A DNA stretch of 64,000 nt from Saprospiraceae bacterium (GTDB lineage: Bacteria; Bacteroidota; Bacteroidia; Chitinophagales; Saprospiraceae), in contig JADKFX010000001.1 in assembly GCA_016717265.1 (NCBI GenBank), forward strand, positions 2,802,501-2,866,500, in the 5' to 3' direction. Shown piece by piece: positions 36,109-44,884 of the stretch (the first letter of the stretch is position 1; each line of letters opens with the position of its first letter). Below the pieces are notes generated by a model. The model did no database searches. It was given only the letters and a program-made list of their open reading frames with translations, and had not been told where the DNA came from. Position numbers and translations under genes: made by a program.

Positions 36109-36450
36109 GTGGAAAACGAGAAACATATTGAAAATATATTTTCAAAAAAGCTTCGTGCTGGTAAGAGAAGAACTTATTTCTTTGATATTCGCAAAACAAA
36201 GTCGGAGGACTTTTTCATATCTATTACAGAAAGCACTCGAAAATTCAATGGAGATGGATATGAAAGGCATAAAATTTTCATTTATAAAGAAGACTTTAAT
36301 CGTTTTATAGAAAACTTACAAGAAGTTGTTGATCAAATCAAAACTAATTATTTACCGGATTTTGATTATGATGCATTTGCCAAACGAGATGAAGAATGGG
36401 AAAATTTAAAAGAAGAAGAAAAATCTAAAGAAGATCCAATTGCCTGGTAA
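36109..36450 (+). CDS. PUR family DNA/RNA-binding protein (DUF3276)
   Basis: This 113-residue protein has the PUR repeat layout: a strand-rich FSKKLRAGKRRTYFFDIRKT, then DFFISITESTRKFNGDGYER, HKIFIYKEDFNRF and a helix. Bacteroidota PUR proteins are small single-repeat forms that dimerise and bind single-stranded nucleic acid. The C terminus is very acidic. The start is GTG, 52 bases after the exporter stop. Confidence 0.92.
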   Translation: MENEKHIENIFSKKLRAGKRRTYFFDIRKTKSEDFFISITESTRKFNGDGYERHKIFIYKEDFNRFIENLQEVVDQIKTNYLPDFDYDAFAKRDEEWENLKEEEKSKEDPIAW

Positions 36451-36451
36451 A

Positions 36452-36673
36452 CTATTTGGCTAAAATTCTATAAATATAAAGAATCAAATTTAGAAGCAAA
36501 CTAATGAGTAACATGCTTACTAAAGGAAAATAAAATTTTGACTGCTCATTTTCCCATTTAATATCTCCGGGTAGATTCCCAAACCAACTAAATATTTTTA
36601 GAAAATTATTCCAAAAAAGGCCCAAGATTATAAGCACACAACCAAGCAGAATGATTAGTTTAGCGATTGACAT
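36452..36673 (-). CDS. DUF2905 small membrane protein
   Basis: This 73-residue protein has two membrane segments and the family hallmark GNLPGDIKWENEQSKFYFPL between them. The role is unknown. It lies 24 bases after the metzincin-like gene on the same strand and converges with the PUR gene, leaving a single base between the stops. Confidence 0.92.
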   Translation of the reverse strand: MSIAKLIILLGCVLIILGLFWNNFLKIFSWFGNLPGDIKWENEQSKFYFPLVSMLLISLLLNLILYIYRILAK

Positions 36674-36697
36674 TTGACATTATCCAGTTCTATAAAA

Positions 36698-37948
36698 TTA
36701 AAGTACAAAGCTGATTTTTTGCTGCCCTGAACTTATAAATATTAAACCAACAAAATTTAATTGTTTTAAATCAAAATACTTAATATTTGATTGCATCATA
36801 ATTCTACCTAAGGCATCATAAATGATATATTTTTTTTGTTCAGAATTAATAAGTTTGAAATCAACAATACGAAGAGATTCATTGGTTTTAAAATGAACTG
36901 CTTTGATTTCAGATTGAACAACTGATAAGTCTTCCAGATAAGTTTTTATTCGATAATAATACGTATCTGGTTCAAATAATTGATTTTTAAAATATTGATA
37001 TTGACCCTTTAAGTTATTAATATTCGCTATTTGTTTCCAGTTAGTATTCTGTGTCTTTTGTTCAATTTCAAAATATTGAATTGGAATATCTGAATTAAAT
37101 GACCAATATAATTTTACAATATCCCCCATTAAATCAATTTCAAACGCTTCGAAGGTAAAAGCTAATGGTGCCTGAATATTTTCTACACAGGTTTGAATCT
37201 CTAAAAAATCTTCAATGACTTGCAAACTTGCTGTATTCCAAGGCCTTGAAGCAATTGAATTCATAATATTCGGTTCCGTGTTATAATGATTGGAATTACA
37301 ACTATGACCTATCCATTCGTGGCTCGATAAATCCACATTTGAATTAAAATTGGATACAAACCCTACCAGTGCTATTGCCGGTGCACATAAAACACCTAAA
37401 AACGAAACACCAACATTGGTATAGTGTCCGGTATATAAAATATAATTATCATCGTTTCCTGGAAAACCATTTATATCTAACCAATTTGTAAAATTGATCA
37501 GGGTTTCAACTGTACTAATCCCATACGAAAACGGTGTTGCTCCATCAAAAAAAACAAAGTCAATGTCAGTTCCAAAATCCCAATTGGGTGCAGAGGAATC
37601 AAACATTCCGCGAATACTATCTACTAATACCTTAAGATAATTTACAACACTGTCATTCTTATTGTAAGAACCTGTCCGTTTGCGTTCGTAACTTGTATCA
37701 ACATAAATATGCAATTCAAAATTGCCATTATTTGAACGACTTTTTAAATGATCTTTTAGTGAACTATAAAATTGAGAGGTATAGGATTCTATTTGACTTT
37801 TATATTTATCCGACTCACAAATTATATCATTACTTAACTTGTTTTCAGGACTTAAAATAGTTTGAGAAAAGGCTACAAACTGGCAGAATATAAGAATTGA
37901 TAAAACTTGAAATTTAAATTGAAACGCTGGCTGCATAAAAGACTTCAA
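36698..37948 (-). CDS. secreted metzincin-like protein with HExxxH zinc motif and T9SS-like tail
   Basis: This 416-residue protein has a signal peptide (about 10-29), a protease-like domain (about 60-250) and a C-terminal part with a fibronectin-like stretch and a short T9SS type A-like end (YIIYDALGRIMMQSN). The zinc region reads SSHEWIGHSCNSNHYN, with His210, Glu211, His215 and His221. In metzincins this would be HExxHxxxxxH; here one extra residue (Trp212) sits between Glu and the second His, giving HExxxH, while spacing to the third His is unchanged. A Met-turn-like PNIMNSIA follows 9 residues later. It could be an active variant, like the HExxGH motif of dipeptidyl peptidase III, or an inactive relative. 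Confidence 0.85.
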   Translation of the reverse strand: MKSFMQPAFQFKFQVLSILIFCQFVAFSQTILSPENKLSNDIICESDKYKSQIESYTSQFYSSLKDHLKSRSNNGNFELHIYVDTSYERKRTGSYNKNDSVVNYLKVLVDSIRGMFDSSAPNWDFGTDIDFVFFDGATPFSYGISTVETLINFTNWLDINGFPGNDDNYILYTGHYTNVGVSFLGVLCAPAIALVGFVSNFNSNVDLSSHEWIGHSCNSNHYNTEPNIMNSIASRPWNTASLQVIEDFLEIQTCVENIQAPLAFTFEAFEIDLMGDIVKLYWSFNSDIPIQYFEIEQKTQNTNWKQIANINNLKGQYQYFKNQLFEPDTYYYRIKTYLEDLSVVQSEIKAVHFKTNESLRIVDFKLINSEQKKYIIYDALGRIMMQSNIKYFDLKQLNFVGLIFISSGQQKISFVL

Positions 37949-37975
37949 ATTGCATTATATCATGCAAATTAAAAT

Positions 37976-37983
37976 CAAATATA
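37976..37983 (-). promoter_or_regulatory. Bacteroidota -7 promoter element
   Basis: Minus-strand TATATTTG, 27 bases before the start of the metzincin-like gene. Confidence 0.45.
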
Positions 37984-38030
37984 AAGCACATATTATAAAA
38001 ATTCAAATATTTAAAATGAATCGGTATAGA

Positions 38031-38921
38031 TCATAGTTTAAAAGGATACTTCCCAGCTTCAATTAATTTGTTAAATGCTATTGCAACCATTTCTTTATCT
38101 TCCTTATAAGTTACGCCAATCCAGTTAGAATTTGAATGTAAAACATTCACTTTTAGGTTATTATGATCAATTTGAAACTGAATTAATTCTGGAATATAAA
38201 ATTCTGAATTTTCAGTATTTTGATGTTTTCTAAGAAATTCGATAAAAAAGTGTTCTGCCCAATTAAAATAAGAATTCTGAAAGCCCCACATATTCATCGA
38301 GACCAATGTGTCTGGCCGTAAAATATGCTTAGCTTCATCTTGTAAATAATAAATCACTTCATCCCGAATTATATTTTTACATTCTATAACCTTGGACAAA
38401 TATCCTTGTTGATTTATTTCACAAACTCCTCTATTAACTGCGCCATAATCTGACAATGTGTTTTGTAGAGAATAAGCTACAACGGCGTAATTATTTTCTT
38501 GATTCAAATAATTATAAAGAACATGCATCGCATCTCTGCCATAAAAGTCGTCAGCATTAATCACACCAAAGGGACCATTTATTGCTTCTTTCGCCACCCA
38601 AACTGCATGGCCGGTTCCCCAAGGTTTAGTTCGTTGGACAGGACAGCTAAAACCCATAGGAAGTATATCTAATTCTTGATATACAAAATCCATCTCTATT
38701 TTATCGCTCCATCGATTTTCCATTCGGTTTATAAAATCGATTGCAAAAGATTTTCTAATTACGAAAACGATCTTTTCAAATCCGACTTCAATTGCATCAA
38801 AAATTGAATAATCTATAATCGTTTCCCCATTAGGTCCAAAAGAGTCAAGTTGTTTAAGTCCACCGTAACGGCTCCCCATGCCGGCAGCTAATACTAAAAG
38901 GCTAGGCTTTTTAACAGTCAT
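38031..38921 (-). CDS. sugar nucleotidyltransferase-like protein
   Basis: This 296-residue protein has the NTP-transferase fold. It opens with LLVLAAGMGSRYGGLKQLDS, the glycine-rich nucleotide-binding loop, and has GVINADDFYGRDA with the metal-binding acidic pair. The family joins a sugar phosphate to an NTP, but the sugar and nucleotide cannot be read. No sugar-modification genes are next to it. It lies downstream of a strong terminator that closes the DUF1800/DUF1501 transcript, so it is a separate unit. Confidence 0.88.
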   Translation of the reverse strand: MTVKKPSLLVLAAGMGSRYGGLKQLDSFGPNGETIIDYSIFDAIEVGFEKIVFVIRKSFAIDFINRMENRWSDKIEMDFVYQELDILPMGFSCPVQRTKPWGTGHAVWVAKEAINGPFGVINADDFYGRDAMHVLYNYLNQENNYAVVAYSLQNTLSDYGAVNRGVCEINQQGYLSKVIECKNIIRDEVIYYLQDEAKHILRPDTLVSMNMWGFQNSYFNWAEHFFIEFLRKHQNTENSEFYIPELIQFQIDHNNLKVNVLHSNSNWIGVTYKEDKEMVAIAFNKLIEAGKYPFKL

Positions 38922-38967
38922 TGTTTTAAAATATGGTGCAATATTAAGCTACTTCAACAATAGGAAC

Positions 38968-39002
38968 AAAAAAAAACTCATGCAATACTTAAACTGCATG
39001 AG
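38968..39002 (-). terminator. Rho-independent terminator after the DUF1501 gene
   Basis: CTCATGCA (38977-38984) pairs with TGCATGAG (38995-39002) around a ten-base loop. On the minus strand the stem is followed by nine T residues (38968-38976). It begins 24 bases after the stop of the DUF1501 gene. Confidence 0.85.
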
Positions 39003-39026
39003 CTTTCTTTAAAAACTTAAATTATT

Positions 39027-40580
39027 CTATAATTTTATAAGCGCTTTTGTTTTCTGGGCACTTTCTGAAGCAATTCGGATAAAATAATTTCCGCTTTGTA
39101 AATCAGATAGATCCATATCAATTACATGAGCTCCCCTCAGCATTCTACCAGATTGTAAGACTTTGATTTCAGAACCAATACTATCAAATACGGTGACCCT
39201 AATATACTCATCGTTACTTTCAAATTTAATCTGTGTAGATTCTTGAGCTGGATTAGGATAAGCCTCAAAACTTAATGCAAAATCCCTATCGTAATCGCTT
39301 ACTGATGTAGGTGAGCATCCTTCGATTACCGGTAATTTCTGAAAATCTTTAAATAAAATCTGACTTACGACTGCTGGTTCTACTTCGAACCAATCTATCA
39401 ATATAGAAGCATAGACAGATCTAAAGTCATATTGCATTGCTACGCCTTCATCATTTGTTACACTTGCATTAATTGTTGGATTATTACCAAGAATCCCTGG
39501 ATTTACACAATTACCAAATAAAAACATTGGTGCAGCAGAACCATGATCACAACCTGTAGAATCATTTGCTTTGATACGTCTTCCGAACTCAGAAAATGTC
39601 ATACCAAGCACTCTTTTTTGATTTCCAGATTTTTCGATTTCAGTTTGGAAACCAGCAATTGCATCAGATACTTGTTTTAATAAATCAGCATGGACACCAA
39701 TTTCATGATCCGCAGGATCACATTGATTTGCATGCGTATCAAATCCTCCTACTTGAACTACATACACTTTGGTTTTCATGCCCCCTTTAATCAATTGAGC
39801 AACAATATTTAGTTGATCTAAGAGCCGATTCCCAGTTGTGGCAATGGTACCTCCAGCATTTGTAAAAGCATCTTTTATAACATCTGTATAATCATTTGTT
39901 TGCTTTAATGTTTCCATCAAATATTTCAACTCATTTCCATAATTAGTTGCTGGAATTGATGAAGGAAATGCAGGTTCGGCTATCTGTGCTAAAGTTGCAG
40001 GATCATTAATCGCAAGACTAAAATTTGCTATTGGCCCCTGGCAAGTTTGGGAAACCAACGAACCTATAGTTATTGCCAGAGGGTCTGGAACTTGAGCGCT
40101 AGGATATCCGGTAGGATAATCTGCATGATTTTGCACATAATATCTACCTAGCCATCCTGTAGTTTCTACTTGTTCTGCACTGGATCCTGAAGTCCAAATA
40201 TCTGTTGATCTAAAATGCGATCTATTTTGATTAGGATAACCAACAGATTGAATCAATTTAACTTTAGCAGCATCAAACAAACTCTTTAGACTTGTCATCG
40301 AAGGGTGCAAAGCAAGATCATCCCGCAATTTTAGACCAAGACTTTCTTTGATCATTATTTTACTTCTCGCAATTGCTAAATTTGAATATTGATCTAATGG
40401 TAACACCATATTTAAACCATCATTACCTCCAGTCATTTGAATTAATACCAGGATTTTGTCATTTTCCGGACTTACAAAATCTAAAAATGAATTTCTGGCT
40501 ACAGCACTAACTGGAATACCATTTATAAGCATGGGCACAGTGGCCAGTGAACTTACCTGAAGAAAGGTCCTTCTTTTCAT
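39027..40580 (-). CDS. DUF1501 protein with Tat-like signal and T9SS sorting domain
   Basis: This 517-residue exported protein starts MKRRTFLQVSSLATVPMLI, a twin-arginine-like signal. The DUF1501 domain (about 40-420) contains QMTGGNDGLNMVLPL, HRS-type metal residues in NRSHFRSTDIW, GGFDTHANQ and GMTFSEFGRRIKANDSTGCDHG, placing it in the alkaline-phosphatase-like (sulfatase) superfamily. The last 80 residues are a T9SS type A sorting domain. DUF1501 and DUF1800 proteins are habitually encoded together and exported; their biochemical activity is not established. The gene is 18 bases after the DUF1800 gene. Confidence 0.93.
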   Translation of the reverse strand: MKRRTFLQVSSLATVPMLINGIPVSAVARNSFLDFVSPENDKILVLIQMTGGNDGLNMVLPLDQYSNLAIARSKIMIKESLGLKLRDDLALHPSMTSLKSLFDAAKVKLIQSVGYPNQNRSHFRSTDIWTSGSSAEQVETTGWLGRYYVQNHADYPTGYPSAQVPDPLAITIGSLVSQTCQGPIANFSLAINDPATLAQIAEPAFPSSIPATNYGNELKYLMETLKQTNDYTDVIKDAFTNAGGTIATTGNRLLDQLNIVAQLIKGGMKTKVYVVQVGGFDTHANQCDPADHEIGVHADLLKQVSDAIAGFQTEIEKSGNQKRVLGMTFSEFGRRIKANDSTGCDHGSAAPMFLFGNCVNPGILGNNPTINASVTNDEGVAMQYDFRSVYASILIDWFEVEPAVVSQILFKDFQKLPVIEGCSPTSVSDYDRDFALSFEAYPNPAQESTQIKFESNDEYIRVTVFDSIGSEIKVLQSGRMLRGAHVIDMDLSDLQSGNYFIRIASESAQKTKALIKL

Positions 40581-40598
40581 ATAGAACGATTTTTTAGA

Positions 40599-42278
40599 TT
40601 AACTTAAATAATATTCAGGCATAGATAATAAGGACACAAACAGCGGTTTAAGCCTTGTTTCAACGACTGTTTTTGCTTGTGCATTTGTTGGATTTGAACT
40701 GTAATTATTCCACATCGTAGCCCATTGAGCTTCCGTATTGGTGCCTAATAATTTATTTTTTAAAAAATCTAATTGATTTTGAAAAATAGTTTGAGGCAAC
40801 AAATGTGTGGTAATGTCTGATATTAACTTCGTTGCATCCGCAGGATTTGAGAATGCACTAACATATGCAACAAGGTCTAATCCAAAGAGTCCATTTGCAT
40901 TTCTTATTCGAACTGTTTTAGTAGCCATTCCGGATGTGAATGTATTGCGGATTGGAAGGGTTACAGAATTTACCCAAATTTCATGAAAACTTGGCTCTTG
41001 ATAATAAGGAGTCCATCCAGCTACACTTGGAATATCAAAATACACTTGTTGCATACCCATAGTACCACGGTATAAATAGAGGAATACATTATATTTTTCC
41101 TCAAGATCAGTGGGCGGCTTAAACTTCATTGTTTTTAAAGTATTAAACACAAACTCATACGGAGGGCGAATCATAGCGCCCAATGCCTCTTGAGTATAGA
41201 AATGATCGCTGGCAAGTAATGCCCGAACTACAGGCGCAATATCAAAGTTGTTTGCAGTTAAAATATCCGCAAGTCCATTTACGATATCTGTTTCAATACT
41301 TGCATTTACTTTATAATATACAAAATAACGATACAATTTTCTGCAAATAAAAGTCGCAGCTTCTGGTTTTGTAAAAATTGCATTAATTACTTGCTTGTAT
41401 TCATCCTTACCTCCATTAGAAATACTGATACCAGGAAATCTTGCAGATAATAGTTTTACGGTCGTATCATGAAGGTTAGGATTAAAATCAGCATAAGGGT
41501 AAAAAGATTCATTTTGTCTGTCTGATTTAATTACCCAACCCGTAAGTGCTTTCGCAAAAGCTAATACATCTATTTCCGTAAATGTGGTATAATCTCCAGG
41601 GCCTGCTAACTCCCCTTTTCCTAAAGTAAATAACTCCATTAATTCTCTGGCAAAATTCTCATTAGGAGCTATTTTCGTATTTTGAACCCCATTTAGATAA
41701 ACCAGCATGGCTTTATCAACGGTTATAAGTTCTGTTAGTGCTTTAAAATTTCCTAGGCAATTGGATCTAAGCAAAGAAATATATTCATAATTGTAACGAG
41801 GATCATAAACTTCAGAAACCACAAAATGATTATGCCAGAACAAAGTCATTTTTTCAATTAATGAAACGTTTTCATTGAAAATTTGCTCCATAAGCCAAGC
41901 TGTTAAAGAATTCTGCTTTGATTGGACATTTGCTTGAATTCCTGGATTCAATTTAGCTCTTACCCAAACATCCCCTTTATTTAGATCAGGATCATCCGGG
42001 GTATCCGTATAAATTACTGGTGCGGGTGGCAAAGCTTGTGACTGAAGCAATTTGTCAAGTGTTTTATCCAGACCATCTGAAACAGCCTGTAAAATCTGGT
42101 CGTGACTTGGGCCAAACATAGCTCTGCGCAATAAATGAGCGGCGTTTGCATAGTTCCAAGTACCGGCATATGGGCTTAACCCTGCACCCAAGGGCAAAGA
42201 ATCTTCCTGTAACCGATTGCCAACTGTAGCGGCAGTCTCTACTCCGAGGAATTTTCTAATTGTGGTCCTTCTATCCAT
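40599..42278 (-). CDS. DUF1800 protein
   Basis: This 559-residue protein contains NAAHLLRRAMFGPSHDQI, MTLFWHNHFVVS, PNENFARELMELFTLG and LTGWV, all DUF1800 blocks. It begins MDRRTTIRKFLGVE, which resembles the n-region of a Tat signal, but no convincing hydrophobic stretch follows, so the export route is unclear. It is cotranscribed with the DUF1501 gene downstream, its usual partner. The pair is often suggested to act at the cell surface; no reaction is known. Confidence 0.93.
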   Translation of the reverse strand: MDRRTTIRKFLGVETAATVGNRLQEDSLPLGAGLSPYAGTWNYANAAHLLRRAMFGPSHDQILQAVSDGLDKTLDKLLQSQALPPAPVIYTDTPDDPDLNKGDVWVRAKLNPGIQANVQSKQNSLTAWLMEQIFNENVSLIEKMTLFWHNHFVVSEVYDPRYNYEYISLLRSNCLGNFKALTELITVDKAMLVYLNGVQNTKIAPNENFARELMELFTLGKGELAGPGDYTTFTEIDVLAFAKALTGWVIKSDRQNESFYPYADFNPNLHDTTVKLLSARFPGISISNGGKDEYKQVINAIFTKPEAATFICRKLYRYFVYYKVNASIETDIVNGLADILTANNFDIAPVVRALLASDHFYTQEALGAMIRPPYEFVFNTLKTMKFKPPTDLEEKYNVFLYLYRGTMGMQQVYFDIPSVAGWTPYYQEPSFHEIWVNSVTLPIRNTFTSGMATKTVRIRNANGLFGLDLVAYVSAFSNPADATKLISDITTHLLPQTIFQNQLDFLKNKLLGTNTEAQWATMWNNYSSNPTNAQAKTVVETRLKPLFVSLLSMPEYYLS

Positions 42279-42546
42279 AAGACAACGAATTTTACTTAAT
42301 GATTAAAAATTATTCAATTACATATAAGACTTCTCTTAAGTGTATTGGTTTAACAAAGATTATAAAATTTTTAACTATATTTTTCAATAATATTTGAACG
42401 CAAGCTGGATTTTCGATTTAATATAAACAAACAGCTATGAATTTGTGTGATCAATAATTCTATTTTGAAAGTAGGATGAAGAGGAATTGGAGACCAGAAT
42501 ACCAGGCAGAAATCCTTCAGATTCAATAAAAAGCTTAATTTTTAAT

Positions 42547-42554
42547 TAGCTTTG
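42547..42554 (+). promoter_or_regulatory. Bacteroidota -7 promoter element within a hairpin-forming sequence
   Basis: TAGCTTTG followed by CGG, ten bases before the ATG of the FAD oxidoreductase. It also forms the right arm of an imperfect inverted repeat, AAAGCTTAATT/AATTAGCTTT, with one bulged base. Confidence 0.5.
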
Positions 42555-42564
42555 CGGCGTTCTT

Positions 42565-43569
42565 ATGAAAATTGTAACAGACATCGCTATTATTGGTGCC
42601 GGACCTTGCGGATTATTTGCAGTTTTTGAAGCTGGATTACTTAAAATGCGTTGTCATTTGATTGATTATCTGGCTGTTCCCGGTGGACAATTAGCCGAAA
42701 TTTATCCTAAAAAACCAATTTATGATATCCCTGGATATCCAGAAATATTAGCAAAAGACTTGGTAGATAATTTAATGAAACAAATAGAACCATTTCATCC
42801 AGGCTTTACACTTGGTGAGCGTGCAGAGAACATTATTAAATTAGAAGATAGTTCCTTTGAAATAACAACAAATTTAAACACTACAATTAACGCAAAAGTA
42901 ATTGCTATTGCAGGTGGACTTGGATGTTTTGAACCGCGAAAGCCTGAAATTGAGAATATAGAATACTATGAAAATAGGGGTATCGATTATATTATCAAGG
43001 ATCCAATTAAATATCAAAATAAAAGAGTAATTATTGCAGGAGGAGGAGATTCAGCTCTCGACTGGTGTATTTATTTGGCAAATTTAACATCAGACCTAAC
43101 ATTAGTACATCGACGTTCTGAATTCAGAGCAGCACCAGAATCGGTTTCGAAAATCGAACAATTAGTAGCTGAAAAAAAACTAAAACTTTACCTTAGTTCT
43201 GAACTTGAAAAAATTAATGGCTTGCATAAATTAGAGTCAATAACAATAAAAACAAAAGAATCAGAAGTTATACTAGAAACTGATTATCTAATTCCCTTGT
43301 TTGGATTAAGTCCGAAACTTGGCCCGATAGCAAATTGGGGTCTCAATGTAGATAAAAATGCTATCGATGTTAATACTTTAGATTATAGTACAAATATTGA
43401 TGGTATTTATGCAATCGGTGATATTAATAGTTATTCTGGAAAATTAAAACTTATATTATGTGGATTTCATGAAGCAACATTAATGATGCAATCTGCATAT
43501 AAAATTGTAAACAAAGGAAAAAAACCAAGCTTTAAATACACTACTGTGACTGGAATAAATAGTATTTAA
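42565..43569 (+). CDS. thioredoxin-reductase-like ferredoxin-NADP reductase
   Basis: This 334-residue two-dinucleotide-binding flavoprotein has GAGPCGLFA for FAD near the N terminus, AGGGDSALDW for NADPH at about residues 155-165, and YAIGDINSY for the FAD ribityl region near the end. The redox-active CxxC of thioredoxin reductase is absent, which identifies the ferredoxin/flavodoxin-NADP reductase type. The adjacent ferredoxin gene, 30 bases downstream, is the likely partner. Confidence 0.9.
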   Translation: MKIVTDIAIIGAGPCGLFAVFEAGLLKMRCHLIDYLAVPGGQLAEIYPKKPIYDIPGYPEILAKDLVDNLMKQIEPFHPGFTLGERAENIIKLEDSSFEITTNLNTTINAKVIAIAGGLGCFEPRKPEIENIEYYENRGIDYIIKDPIKYQNKRVIIAGGGDSALDWCIYLANLTSDLTLVHRRSEFRAAPESVSKIEQLVAEKKLKLYLSSELEKINGLHKLESITIKTKESEVILETDYLIPLFGLSPKLGPIANWGLNVDKNAIDVNTLDYSTNIDGIYAIGDINSYSGKLKLILCGFHEATLMMQSAYKIVNKGKKPSFKYTTVTGINSI

Positions 43570-43599
43570 TTCAATTCACTTTTAGTTGCAAGACCGCAC

Positions 43600-43917
43600 A
43601 TGGAGTTTATAAATATTTATATTCGCGATAGAAGTAAAACAGATCATATAATTGAACTTCCTAATGATCCTGCATATTCTCTCATGGAAATGCTACGCGC
43701 CGCAGAGCTTCCAATATTAGGTACCTGCGGAGGAATGGCGTTGTGCGCTTCCTGTCATATATACATTCTTTCAAGCCATAAATTGCCTAATAAAAATAAT
43801 GCTGAAGAACAATTACTAGATTCACTTATCAACAGTAAAGAAAATAGTCGACTGGCTTGTCAACTTCATATCCATGAATCTTTAGATCAATTGATCATAG
43901 AAATTGCAGAACTCTAA
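43600..43917 (+). CDS. [2Fe-2S] ferredoxin, adrenodoxin type
   Basis: This 105-residue protein carries cluster ligands Cys43, Cys49, Cys52 and Cys87 (GTCGGMALCASCH, then LACQLHI), the Cx5Cx2C-x34-C spacing of adrenodoxin/putidaredoxin and Isc-type ferredoxins. The reductase encoded just upstream probably reduces it; the electron acceptor, such as a P450, Fe-S assembly or heme oxygenase, is not in this window. Confidence 0.93.
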   Translation: MEFINIYIRDRSKTDHIIELPNDPAYSLMEMLRAAELPILGTCGGMALCASCHIYILSSHKLPNKNNAEEQLLDSLINSKENSRLACQLHIHESLDQLIIEIAEL

Positions 43918-44808
43918 ATGCCAAATACGAATCCAAACCAAAAAGCTTATCTGGCATTAGTGCTCGTTTGCATTATTTGGGGAACTACATATTTAGTTAA
44001 TAAATTAGGAGTAACCCAAATGCCACCTTTGTTTTTTACTTCTATTCGACAATTAATTGCAGGATCTATTTTAATTGCATTTCTTATTATTATCAAAGGT
44101 GAAAAATGGCCTGATAAAAATTTTTTATATATGCAAACCATCTTAGGCTTTTTATTAATAAGCTGTGGCAATGGATTAGGCATATTCGGACTTCAATATA
44201 TTGATAGTGGAATTTCAGCAATACTTGCAACGTTCTCCCCTATTTTAATTGCATTTTTAATGTCCATCTTAAAATCTAGTCATTCCATTTCTCGATGGAC
44301 TTGGATTGGATTATGTTTAGGCACATTAGGAATCATTATTATTTGCCTTCAAAAAATTGGGACACATCCTGGAAAGAGTTCTATAATTGGAATCTTATTT
44401 ACGATGGCATCTGTAATTGCGTGGGCATTTGGTTCTGTTTATAGTAAGTTACATAAAAATACCTACCCTCCATTTATGTCTGCAGGCTTTCAAATGTTTA
44501 TAGGTGGAATTCCTGTGTTTATTCTTTCCTTGATTATCGAAAAGCCCTTAGGATTTCAGATTGAACAAAGCCATTTAATGATCTGGGCATACACCATAAT
44601 TATTGGATCACTGGTCGCATATTCCTGCTATATCTATGCATTAAATCACTTGCCTGTAACTTTAGTTAGTATTCATACTTATATTAATCCAATTATTGCT
44701 ATTTTATTAGGAACCTTTATTTTAAATGAATCTCTTAATATTTACATTATCATTGGTGCACTTGTTACATTCACGGGTGTTTATATTGTTACCCGACACC
44801 GAAGCTGA
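43918..44808 (+). CDS. EamA/DMT family transporter
   Basis: This 296-residue protein has ten predicted membrane helices in two EamA halves. It starts with AYLALVLVCIIWGTTYLVNK, the usual first-helix pattern, and ends with the GTFILNESLNIYIIIGALVT motif. It probably exports or exchanges a small metabolite; the substrate is not predictable. Its ATG follows the ferredoxin stop with no gap, so the three genes form one operon. Confidence 0.92.
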   Translation: MPNTNPNQKAYLALVLVCIIWGTTYLVNKLGVTQMPPLFFTSIRQLIAGSILIAFLIIIKGEKWPDKNFLYMQTILGFLLISCGNGLGIFGLQYIDSGISAILATFSPILIAFLMSILKSSHSISRWTWIGLCLGTLGIIIICLQKIGTHPGKSSIIGILFTMASVIAWAFGSVYSKLHKNTYPPFMSAGFQMFIGGIPVFILSLIIEKPLGFQIEQSHLMIWAYTIIIGSLVAYSCYIYALNHLPVTLVSIHTYINPIIAILLGTFILNESLNIYIIIGALVTFTGVYIVTRHRS

Positions 44809-44884
44809 GTGATTCAAATAATTTCTTAAATTTAAACAAATCACTTTCAATCATTTCATAAAAAGTATTATTGCTTGATCTGTT

